In this document: positions 51,481-62,700 of the stretch, piece after piece
Position numbering within the stretch: position 1 is the first letter of the stretch
Layout: each line of letters opens with the position of its first letter
From: Archivesica marissinica
Lineage: Eukaryota > Mollusca > Bivalvia > Venerida > Vesicomyidae
Length of the DNA: 64,000 nt
Assembly: GCA_014843695.1 (NCBI GenBank)
Contig: CM026386.1
Coordinates: forward strand, 16,004,949-16,068,948
Direction: 5' to 3'
Made by a program: the position numbers and the translations under genes
The notes under the pieces: model-generated
The model's database searches: none
Told to the model about the DNA's origin: nothing
What the model saw: only the letters and a program-made list of their open reading frames with translations

Positions 51481-52289
51481 GTGCCACCACCGCGGTGTGC
51501 ACACAGTGAGGAGATCGGCCGGGTTCGATCTTTTGAATGAATGCCGGGTATCATAATATATATAATGTTAATGGGTTGGGAGAAGATGGTGATTTTATAT
51601 GTAATCCATTAGACAGTAATACATATTTACATAGTTGCATGCATCAGATGAGGGAATATATAACAAATTATGATACACACACATTCATGTGTGTAACATA
51701 GCAAATTGGTCGGGCCACAAGTTTTAACCTACATTAGAAAACTGTCCTTCCCAAGTTGCTTAGCTTGTTTTGCGTCTAGTATAAGTTATATGTACATGTA
51801 TGTATTACATTATACAGTAATGTTGATGCATATATGTTCTATGAACTAGGTTCATTGTATTATTGTTTGAATGATTCTATGTCTATCTACCATTGTGGAG
51901 GAAATAAAGAGTTGCCTTGATTTGTTAGCTTTAGAGTATGTGCGTGCGTGCGTCCCACGGAAAATAGAGTGTAGTCTGACAACGAGCACAAGCATTATAT
52001 GAAACAAAACAAATGGTCAGAGTAATTATCGTTACTCCATGACAAACTGAATTCTAAGTTGGACAGTGTCATTATGGGCATACATTCCGTGGATTACGAC
52101 TACCAGCACTTGGTGATTTTGGCCCTATGAACGACCGTTTATCGAAAGAGAAACGCACTCACAGGACTTGTCACCCGGGATCAGACAAAGACGATGCCTC
52201 TTCGGAATGTCTCCAGAAGCAACACAGGAACATGTCGCCCACGTGCTTCGGCGGAGGCGATAGATAGATAGAATAGATATTATGGATAT
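51481..52289. other. Intron sequence without recognised feature
   Basis: No exon, clear repeat or RNA gene seen. A box-B-like GGGTTCGATC at about 51523 is isolated and unsupported. Confidence 0.4.
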
Positions 52290-52432
52290 TTACAGCATCA
52301 TACCTCAGTACTTATGGAATGGGGAATGTGAGGTCAACACCACTGTGGTTCTGACGAGGCTCGAACTCCCACCGTGTCGGTTACAAGGCGGACACCGGAT
52401 ACATTATACCACGGATGCCACACACTTTATTC
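52290..52432 (-). mobile_element. tRNA-like SINE head (third type)
   Basis: On the minus strand GGCATCCGTGGTATAATGTA and GGGAGTTCGAGCCTCG have box-A- and box-B-like order and spacing. The arm pairing expected of a functional tRNA is not evident. It lies just downstream of the SRCR a exon 52519-52654. Confidence 0.4.
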
Positions 52433-52518
52433 ACATTTGCTAATACATATATTTACTAATATGTAGGTATCAGTCAAAGACTTATTCTGCAAACATATTG
52501 TTACAGTCTTATTCTCAC

Positions 52519-52654
52519 CTATATCCCAACACGTTACACGTGACATTTGCAGAAACCATGTCAAATTCGTCGGCACATATTGTATGAAGTTTACCATTAA
52601 AACCAGCTTCGATTCGTCCTGAATTTGGGGTAGCACCGTCAACTAATCGTATCG
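52519..52654 (-). CDS. SRCR domain, first-half (a) exon
   Basis: This exon has 44 codons flanked by AAAAACAAG| and AG|GTGAG. It reads IRLVDGATPNSGRIEA, LHTIC, DEFDMVSANVTC and NVLGY: the strand-opening 'RLVDG', the first cysteine (C2), and the 'VTC..LGY' end (C3) of an SRCR N-terminal half. It ends in AG and the next b exon (50116-49947) starts with C, making serine across the junction. The acceptor side is unusual. The 45-bp array begins about 20 bp upstream of the exon, so the polypyrimidine/branch region is partly satellite sequence and the tract just before AG is A-rich. Confidence 0.76.
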
Positions 52655-52673
52655 CTTGTTTTTGAAATTAAAA

Positions 52674-54829
52674 CAATAATTATACTAGTATATACATGCC
52701 TGAATACGACAATTACTACAACAATTATACTAGTATATACATGTCTGAATACGACAATTAATACAATAATTATACTAGTATATACCTGCCTGAATACGAC
52801 AATTACTACAATAATTATACTAGTATATACATGCCTGAATACGACAATTACTACAACAATTATACTAGTATATACATGTCTGAATACGACAATTACTACA
52901 ACAATTATACTAGTATATACATGCCTGAATACGACAATTACTACAACAATTATACTAGTATATACATGTCTGAATACGACAATTACTACAACAATTATAC
53001 TAGTATATACATGCCTGAATACGACAATTACTACAACAATTATACTAGTATATACATGCCTGAATACGACAATTACTACAACAATTATACTAGTATATAC
53101 ATGTCTGAATACGACAATTACTACAATAATTATACTAGTATATACATGCCTGAATACGACAATTACTACAACAATTATACTAGTATATACATGTCTGAAT
53201 ACGACAATTACTACAATAATTATACTAGTATATACATGCCTGAATACGACAATTACTACAACAATTATACTAGTATATACATGTCTGAATACGACAATTA
53301 CTACAATAATTATACTAGTATATACATGCCTGAATACGACAATTACTACAACAATTATACTAGTATATACATGCCTGAATACGACAATTACTACAACAAT
53401 TATACTAGTATATACATGCCTGAATACGACAATTAATACAATAATTATACTAGTATATACATGTCTGAATACGACAATTAATACAATAATTATACTTGTA
53501 TATACATGCCTGAATACGACAATTACTACAATAATTATACTAGTATATACATGCCTGAATACGACAATTACTACAACAATTATACTAGTATATACATGTC
53601 TGAATACGACAATTACTACAACAATTATACTAGTATATACATGCCTGAATACGACAATTACTACAACAATTATACTAGTATATACATGTCTGAATACGAC
53701 AATTACTACAACAATTATACTAGTATATACATGCCTGAATACGACAATTACTACAACAATTATACTAGTATATACATGTCTGAATAAGACAATTACTACA
53801 ATAATTATACTAGTATATACATGCCTGAATACGAAACTTACTATAACAATTATACTAGTATATACATGCCTGAATACGACAATTACTACAACAATTATAC
53901 TAGTATATACATGTTGAATACGACAAATACATTATATAGTAATACAGTCAATACGACAATTATACAAAATATATGTATATACGCTGAATACGACAATTAC
54001 TACAATAATTATACTAGTATATACATGTCTGAATACGACAATTACTACAATAATTATACTAGTATATACATGTCTGAATACGACAATTACTACAACAATT
54101 ATACTAGTATATACATGTCTGAATACGACAATTACTACAATAATTATACTAGTATACACTGCCTGAAAACGACAATTACTACAACAATTATACTAGTATA
54201 TACATGTCTGAATACGACAATTACTACAACAATTATACTAGTATATACATGTCTGAATACGACAATTACTACAACAATTATACTAGTATATACATGTCTG
54301 AATACGACAATTACTACAACAATTATACTAGTATATACATGTCTGAATACGACAATTACTACAATAATTATACTAGTATATACCTGCCAGAATACGACAA
54401 TTACTATAACAATTATACTAGTACATACATGTCTGAATACGACAATTACTACAACAATTATACTAGTATATACATGTCTGAATACGACAATTACTACAAT
54501 AATTATACTAGTATATATATGTCTGAATACGACAATTACTACAACAATTATACTAGTATATACATGTCTGAATACGACAATTACTACAATAATTATACTA
54601 GTATATACATGCCTCAATACGACAATTACTACAATAATTATATTAGTATATATATGTCTGAATACGACAATTACTACAACAATTATACTAGTATATACAT
54701 GCCTGAATACGACAATTACTACAATAATTATACTAGTATATACATGCCTGAATACGACAATTACTACAACAATTATACTAGTATATACATGTCTGAATAC
54801 GACAATTACTACAATAATTATAACAAGGA
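52674..54829. repeat. 45-bp minisatellite, short array (about 48 units)
   Basis: The same unit as 12646-28062. Its first few units (from 52744) match the start of the giant array base for base, including the rare AATTAATAC and ATACCTGCC variants. The left edge abuts the acceptor of the SRCR a exon 52519-52654; the right edge ends ..AATTATAACAAGGATATTCC. Confidence 0.94.
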
Positions 54830-55579
54830 TATTCCTTGAACTATATTAGTTTAATCATATGTTATTGTATGTATCACTTACATCTATAATACAACTGTTA
54901 TACCTACATACAAATGGTGCTTCTTGCAAATTGATAAACCAAGTATGCTGGGCTACAACATTGGAAAACGACCCGCACAAGAAATGTATTACAATGGATA
55001 TAATTGTAGAAAATGATTTCAAATTTAAATTAAATAAAATTGCTGGACAATCTGTCAATACGGGCATATATTCAATATATTGTTATTTGTACTGTGTATC
55101 GATATTAAATTACCGAGGGTCGATACATAGGCTGATTTGAAAGATGCCTCGGGTCGATACCTAGGCTGATATGAAACTAGCCACGTAATAACGTCTTTAT
55201 TATCAGGAATAAATTACAATTACTAAATTAGATACACGAACACCTTTGAAATAGTACAACGAAACTACAAATATATGTTATATGTCAAGTTTGACATACC
55301 GAGACGCTACAGGAAGCAAACAAACTAGAACCGAGTGTGCATGCGTTATTGTATCATGCACGAGTTGTAATATGAACACGTGGTCATATCAAACAAGAAA
55401 AGTGATATCAAGCAAGCAGACGTTATATAAGACTGGAAAACACAGCGTATCGAAATTGGTTGTAGACAGTATTGTGATAGGCAAAGAACGTCACAAAATA
55501 GGCTAAGCTTCATAATTATTATATTAGCAATAACGGAAGTAACTGACAACCTACGAAGAGTATTGTGAATAATACATAC
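54830..55579. other. Intron sequence without supported gene
   Basis: Short frames on both strands (54859-55140 plus, 54855-55067 minus) resemble no family I recognise. The minus frame has a GTAAGT at its end, but no SRCR or EGF cysteine pattern. Confidence 0.4.
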
Positions 55580-55755
55580 CCGTGCAACTCAAATCCAGTT
55601 CATTGTTACAACCGTGCCTTCCACGATAACTGGGAATCCCAATTGTGAAGGAACATTCCTTGATGTCTGTATCAGTGCTATTACATTTCAGATCAGATAG
55701 CCATAAATCTTTGTTGTCAGTTATTGAATATGAAGGAGAGTTCAGGCTAGTGTTG
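55580..55755 (-). CDS. SRCR domain, second-half (b) exon
   Basis: This internal exon has 58 full codons between a TTTCAG acceptor and a G|GTATGT donor, both good matches to consensus. The frame reads ..DLWLSDLKC, STDTDIKEC, RGRHGC, ELDLSC, which gives the four cysteines expected in the C-terminal half of an SRCR domain (C5, C6, C7, C8). The 'LWL.DLKC.ST...IKEC' block is the classic centre of the fold. Its a-half partner is not found up to 64000 and should lie within or beyond the 87-bp array, so the intron splitting this domain exceeds 8 kb. It is the most 5' exon of the gene seen here. The SRCR call is firm; expression is unknown. Confidence 0.78.
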
Positions 55756-55853
55756 CTGAAATATCAATTAAATGCTCACATATTACTCTGTTACAGTGGT
55801 TGCAGCTCGGCACAGTAAATATATAAGCTGGCTGACTTCATGTTCGATCCCCC

Positions 55854-56117
55854 GTCCTGTTGTCCAGTGGTTAACACACTGGACTGGTAATCCATGGATC
55901 GCCGGTTCGACCCCCCCTCTGACACTAATAAAATTAACAGTCTTTCAGATGGGACTTTAAACCGAGGTCTTTACACCGTGAACGTAAAAGAATCAGAGGA
56001 GACTCTGGAATGGGTCTCTGTCTGTATCATTCATTATCCTCCAAACATATAAAATGACTAATCTCTTCAGGAGGCGTCGCTGATATGGACAACCGGTACC
56101 GAAGATAAATAAACATA
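55854..56117 (+). mobile_element. tRNA-derived SINE, same family as 47635-47871
   Basis: Box-A-like TGTCCAGTGGTTAACACACTGG, box-B-like GGTTCGACCCC, then GATGGGACTTTAAACCGAGG, CTTCAGGAGGCGTCGCTGATA and GACAACCGGTACCGAAGATA with an AAATAAACATAAAC tail. The body blocks match the 47.6-kb SINE in order. Confidence 0.65.
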
Positions 56118-56124
56118 AACACAC

Positions 56125-56400
56125 ACTCTCTGGTGGAATGGTTAAGTTCGCTGACTTGTATACCCCTGTAACCTATTATCACTGATGGTCACGGATTCGA
56201 GCCCCGCTCACACCGTGTCTCATTTATATGAAATAGTTGGCAGGTTCTTATGGAGGTTGGTGCAAGTACTGGTTAACCACTGGAGCCTTCCAGAAAAGGT
56301 GTTGTTAGGTAAACTACCCTTCTTCGATATTGCCCAAAATTGTGTTGATACAGGCGTAACCACCGAATAAGAAAACCAACCAATCTAATCAAGCAAACAA
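56125..56400 (+). mobile_element. tRNA-derived SINE, second family
   Basis: TGGTGGAATGGTTAAGTTCG (box A), GGTCACGGATTCGAGCCC (box B), then GGCAGGTTCTTATGGAGG and GCAAGTACTGGTTAACC. It matches the minus-strand elements at 4095-4312 and 36844-37061 block by block. Confidence 0.6.
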
Positions 56401-56771
56401 ACTGAGGCCCACATCATGCTTAGAGAGTTTGTATAGTGCTTGTAGAATCGACAGCCATAAAACAACGAAGTAATTGAATCTGACATATGATGACCCGTAT
56501 GAGTAGTCGCCATACATCGGATGCATGACTCATACCATTAATCGGGGGAAACCCGGTGACTCATTAGTCGCTATATATCAGATGCATGCCTCATACCATT
56601 AGTCGGGGAACCTGAAACATGCTTGTGTACATTTCGCCAGAAAAATGACCATGTACTATTTGACACCGGAAACACTATATTTAGTGTTGTCACTGGGAAC
56701 CGGAAGCATGACTCTACATAATACTACATTTTGTCGCTATACACATGGAACATGACTATGTCAATAATTGA

Positions 56772-59700
56772 CTAACACCGGAAACATGAATGTACCGTTT
56801 TGCACATGACTGTCATTTGTACCCGGGCAGTGTAAAACATAGCTGTAACATAATACGCCGAACACCGGAAACATGAATGTACCGTTTTGCACATGACTGT
56901 CATGTGTACCCGGGCAGTGTAAAACATAGCTGTAACATATTACGCCGAACACCGGAAACATGAATGTACCGTTTTGCACATGACTGTCATTTGTACCCGG
57001 GCAGTGTAAAACATAGCTGTAACATAATACGCCGAACACAGGAAACATGAATGTACCGTTTTGCACATGACTGTCATTAGTACCCAGGCAGTGTAAAACA
57101 TAGCTGTAAAATAATACGCCGAACACAGGAAACATGAATGTACCGTTTTGCACATGACTGTCATTTGTACCCAGGCAGTGTAAAACATAGCTGTAAAATA
57201 ATACGCCGAACACAGGAAACATGAATGTACCGTTTTGCACATGACTGTCATTTGTACCCAGGCAGTGTAAAACATAGCTGTAACATAATACGCCGAACAC
57301 AGGAAAAATGAATGTACCGTTTTGCACATGACTGTCATTTGTACCCGGGCAGTGTAAAACATAGCTGTAACATAATACGCCGAATACAGGAAACATGAAT
57401 GTACAGTTTAGCACATGACTGTCATTTGTAAACGGGCAGTGTAAAACATAGCTGTAACAAAATACACCGAACACAGGAAACATGAATGTACCGTTTTGCA
57501 CATGACTGCCATTTGTACACGGGCAGTGTAAAACATAGCTGTAACATAATACGCCGAACACAGGAAACATGAATGTACCGTTTTGCACATGACTGTCATT
57601 TGTACCCGGGCAGTGTAAAGCATAGCTGTAACATAATACGCCGAACACCGGAAACATGAATGTACCGTTTTGCACATGACTGTCATTTGTACCCGGGCAG
57701 TGTAAAGCATAGCTGTAACATAATACGCCGAACACCGGAAACATGAATGTACCGTTTTGCACATGACTGCCATTTGTACCCGGGCAGTTTAAAACATAGC
57801 TGTAACATAATACGCCGAACACCGGTAACATGAATGTACCGTTTTGCACATGACTGCCATTTGTACCCGGGCAGTGTAAAACATAGTTGTACATAATACG
57901 CCGAACACAGTAAACATGAATGTACCGTTTTGCACATGACTGTTATTTGTACCCGGGCAGTGTAAAACATAGCTGTAGCATAATACGCCGAACACCGGAA
58001 ACATGAATGTACCGTTTTGCACATGACTGTCATTTGTACCCGGGCAGTGTAAAACATAGCTGTAACATAATACGCCGAACACCGGAAACAGAATGTACCG
58101 CTTTGCACATGACTGTCATTTGTACCGGGCAGTGTAAAACATAGCTGTAACATAATACGCCGAACAACGGAAACATGAATGTACCGTTTTGCACATGACT
58201 GTCATTTGTACCGGGCAGTGTAAACATAGCTGTAACATAATACGCCGAACACCGGAAACATGAATGTACCGTTTGCACATGACTGTCATTTGTACCCGGG
58301 CAGTGTAAAACATAGCTGTAACATAATACGCCGAACACGGAAACATGAATGTACCGTTTTGCACATGACTGTCATTTGTACCCGGGCAGTGTAAAACATA
58401 GCTGTAGCATAATACGCCGAACACCGTAAACATGAATGTACCGTTTTGCACATGACTATCATTTGTACCCGGGCAGTGTAAAGCATAGCTGTAACATAAT
58501 ACGCCGAACACAGGAAAATGAATGTACCGTTCTGCACATGACTGTCATTTGTACCCGGGCAGTGTAAAACATAGCTGTAACATAATACGCCGAACACAGG
58601 AAACATGAATGTACCGTTTTGCACATGACTGTCATTTGTACCCGGGCAGTGTAAAACATAGCTGTAGCATAATACGCCGAACACAGGAAACATGAATGTA
58701 CCGTTTTGCACATGACTGTCATTTGTACCAGGGCAGTGTAAAACATAGCTGTAGCATAATACGCCGAACACCGGAAACATTAACGTACTGTTTTGCACAT
58801 GAATGTCATTTGTACCCGGGCAGTGTAAAACATAGCTGTAGCATAATACGCCGAACACCGGAAACATGAATGTACCGTTTTGCACATGACTGTCATTTGT
58901 ACCCAGGCAGTGTAAAACATAGCTGTAACATAATACGCCGAACACCGGAAACATGAATGTACCGTTTTGCACATGACTGTCATTTGTACCCGGGCAGTGT
59001 AAAACATAGCTGTAACATAATACGCCGAACACAGGAAACATGAATGTACCGTTTTGCACATGACTGTTATTTGTACCCGGGCAATGTAAAACATAGCTGT
59101 AGCATAATACGCCGAACACCGGAAACATGAATGTACCGTTTTGCACATGACTGTCATTTGTACCAGGGCAGTGTAAAACATAGCTGTAGCATAATACGCC
59201 GAACACCGGAAACATGAATGTACCGTTTTGCACATGACTGTCATTTGTACCCGGGCAGTGTAAAACATAGTTGTACATAATACGCCGAACACAGGAAACA
59301 TGAATGTACCGTTTTGCACATGACTGTCATTTGTACCCGGGCAGTGTAAAACATAGCTGTAACATAATAGGCCGAACACCGGAAACGGGAATGTACTGTT
59401 TTGCACATTACTGTCCTTTGTACCCGGGCAGTGTAAAACATAGCTGTAACATAATACGCCGACCAACGGAAACATGAATGTACCGTTTTGCACATGACTG
59501 TCATTTGTACCCGGGCAGTGTAAAACATAGCTGTAACATAATATGCCGAACACCGGAAACATGAATGTACCGTTTTGCACATGACTGTCATGTGTACCCG
59601 GGCAGTGTAAAACATAGCTATAACATAATACGCCGAACACCGGAAACATGGATGTACCGTTTTGCACATGACTGTCATTTGTACCCGGGCAGTGTATAAC

Positions 59701-62700
59701 ATAGCTGTAACATAATACGCCGAACACCGGAAACATTAATGTACCGTTATGCACATGACTGTCATTTGTACCCGGGCAGTGTAACACATAGCTGTAACAT
59801 AATACGCCGAACACCGGAAACATGAATGTACCGTTTTGCACATGACTGTCATTTGTACCCGGGCAGTGTAAAACATAGCTGTAACATAATACGCCGGACA
59901 TCGGAAACATGAATGTACCGCGTTGCACATGACTGTCATTTGTACCCGGGCACTGTAAAACATAGCTGTACCATAATACGCCGAACACCGGAAACATGAA
60001 TGTACCGTTTTGCACATGACTGCCATTTGTACCCGGGCAGTGTAAAACATAACTATAACATAATATGCCGAACACCGGGAACATGGATGTACCCCATTTT
60101 TGCACATGACTGTCATTTGTACCCAGGCAGTGTAAAACATAGCTGTAACATAATACGCCGAACACAGGAAACATGAATGTACCGTTTTGCACATGACTGT
60201 CATTTGTACCCGGGCAGTGTAAAACATAGCTGTAACATAATACGCCGAATACAGGAAACATGAATGTACCGTTTTGCACATGACTGTCATTTGTACCCAG
60301 ACAGTGTAAAGCATAGCTGTAACATAATACGCCGAACACAGGAAACATGAATGTACGGTTTTGCACATGACTGTCATTTGTACCCGGGCAGTGTAAAACA
60401 TAGCTGTAACATAATAGGCCGAACACCGGAAACGGGAAGGTACTGTTTTGCACATGACTGTCATTTGTACCCGGGCAGTGTAAAACATAGCTGTAACATA
60501 ATACGCCGAACACAGGAAACAGAAATGTACCGCTTTGCACATTACTGTCCTTTGTACCCGGGCAGTGTAAAACATAGCTGTAACATAATACGCCGACCAA
60601 CGGAAACATGAATGTACCGTTTTGCACATGACTGTCATTTGTACCCGGGCAGTGTAAAACATAGCTGTAACATATTACGCCGAACACCGGAAACATGAAT
60701 GTACCGTTTTGCACATGACTGTCATTTGTACCCGGGCAGTGTAATACATAGCTGTAACATAATACGCCGAACACCGGAAACATGAATGTACCGTTTTGCA
60801 CATGACTGTCATGTGTACCCGGGCAGTGTAAAACATAGCTGTAACATATTACGACGACACCGGAAACATGAATGTACCGTTTTGCACATGACTGTCATTT
60901 GTACCCAGACAGTGTAAAGCATAGCTGTAACATAATACGCCGAACACAGGAAACATGAATGTTCCGTTTTGCACACGACTGTCATTTGTACCCGGGCAGT
61001 GTAAAACATAGCTGTAACATAATACGCCGAACACAGGAAACATGAATGTACCGTTTAGCACATGACTGTCATTTGTAAACGGGCAGTGTAAAACATAGCT
61101 GTAACAAAATACACCGAACACAGGAAACATGAATGTACCGTTTTGCACATGACTGCCATTTGTACCCGGGCAGTGTAATACATAGCTGTAACATAATACG
61201 CCGAACACCGGAAACATGAATGTACCGTTTGCACATGACTGTCATTTGTACGCGGGCAGTGAAGAACATAGCTGTAACATAATACGCCGAACACCGGAAA
61301 CATGAATGTACCGTTTTGCACATGACTGTCATTTGTACCCGGGCAGTGTAAAACATAGCTGTAACATAATACGCCGAACAGCGGAAACATGAATGAACCG
61401 TTTTGCACATGACTGTCATTTGTACCCGGGCAGTGTAAAACATAGCTGTAACATAATACGCCGAACACCGGTAACATGAATGTACCGTTTTGCACATGAC
61501 TGTTATTTGTACCCGTGCAGTGTAAAACATAGCTATAACATAATACGCCGAACACAGGAAACATGAATATACCGTTTTGCACATGACTGTCATTTGTACC
61601 CGTGCAGTGTAAAACATAGCAATAACATAATACGCCGAACACAGGAAACATGAATATACCGTTTTGCACATGACTGTCATTTGTACCCGGGCAGTGTAAA
61701 ACATAGATGTAACATAATACGCCGAACACAGGAAACATGAATGTACCGTTTTGCACATGACTGTCATTTGTACCCGGGCAGTGTAAAACATAGCTGTAGC
61801 ATAATACGCCGAACACCGGAAACATGAATGTACCGTTTTGCACATGACTGTCATTTGTACCCGGGCAGTGTAAAACATAGCTGTAACATAATACGCCGAA
61901 CACCGGAAACATGAATGTACCGTTTTGCACATGACTGTCATGTGTACCGGGCAGTGTAAAACATAGCTGTAACATAATACGCCGAACACCGGAAACATGA
62001 ATGTACCGTTTTGCACATGACTGTCATTTGTACCCGGGCAGTGTAAAACATAGCTGTAACATAATACGCCGAACACCGGAAACATGAATGTACCGTTTGC
62101 ACATGACTGTCATTTGTACCCGGGCAGTGTAAAACATAGCTGTAACATAATACGCCGAACACCGGAAACATGAATGTACCGTTTTGCACATGACTGTCAT
62201 TTGTACCCGGGCAGTGTAAAACATAGCTGTAACATAATACGCCGGACACGGAAACATGAATGTAAAGTGCATGTACACTGGCACATGACTGTCATTTACC
62301 CGGGCAGTGTAAAACATAGCTGTACCATAATACGCCGAACACCGGAAACATGAATGTACCGTTTTGCACATGACTGTCATTTGTACCCGGGCAGTGTAAA
62401 ACATAGCTGTAACATAATACGCCGAACACCGGAAACATGAATGTACCGTTTTGCACATGACTGTCATTTGTACCCGGGCAGTGTAAAACATAGCTGTAAC
62501 ATAATACGCCGAACACCGGAAACATGAATGTACCGTTTTGCACATGACTGTCATTTGTACGGGCAGTGTAAAACATAGCTGTAACATAATACGCCGAACA
62601 CAGGAAACATGAATGTACCGTTTGCACATGACTGTCATTGTACCCGGGCAGTGTAAACATAGCTGTAACATAATACGCCGAACACCGGAAACATGAATGT

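Larger units (their letters stand above)
724..55755 (-). other. Multi-domain SRCR/EGF-like receptor gene, partial (exons listed separately)
   Basis: The minus strand carries a series of exons that together encode SRCR half-domains and one EGF-like module. Seen directly: every a exon begins two bases before a full codon and ends two bases into a codon; every b exon begins with one base completing that codon and ends one base into a codon, so any a joins any b and whole domains are phase 1-1 cassettes. Known of the family: group A SRCR domains use at least two exons and usually six cysteines, group B domains one exon and usually eight. The product is inferred to be a secreted or membrane-anchored scavenger-receptor-like protein. 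No signal peptide, transmembrane segment, first exon, promoter or poly(A) site is visible. The exons at 724-12410 may be a second allele of those at 32873-47447, so this span may overstate the true gene. Confidence 0.6.

Noticed and set aside
54855..55140. Possible extra exon between the b exon at 55580 and the 45-bp array
   Set aside because: A good GTAAGT is present, but the encoded peptide has no SRCR or EGF cysteine pattern and the exit phase does not match the phase 1 cassettes.
55800..56210. tRNA genes suggested by GGTTCGA-type B boxes
   Set aside because: The heads are diverged, lack a matching acceptor stem and are followed by shared SINE bodies and A-rich tails.
58780..60801. A 673-codon frame with 29-residue repeats as a possible repeat protein
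   Set aside because: All three minus frames are open and units carry frame-shifting deletions; no start, signal peptide or splice context. The open-frame property itself is kept as a finding.
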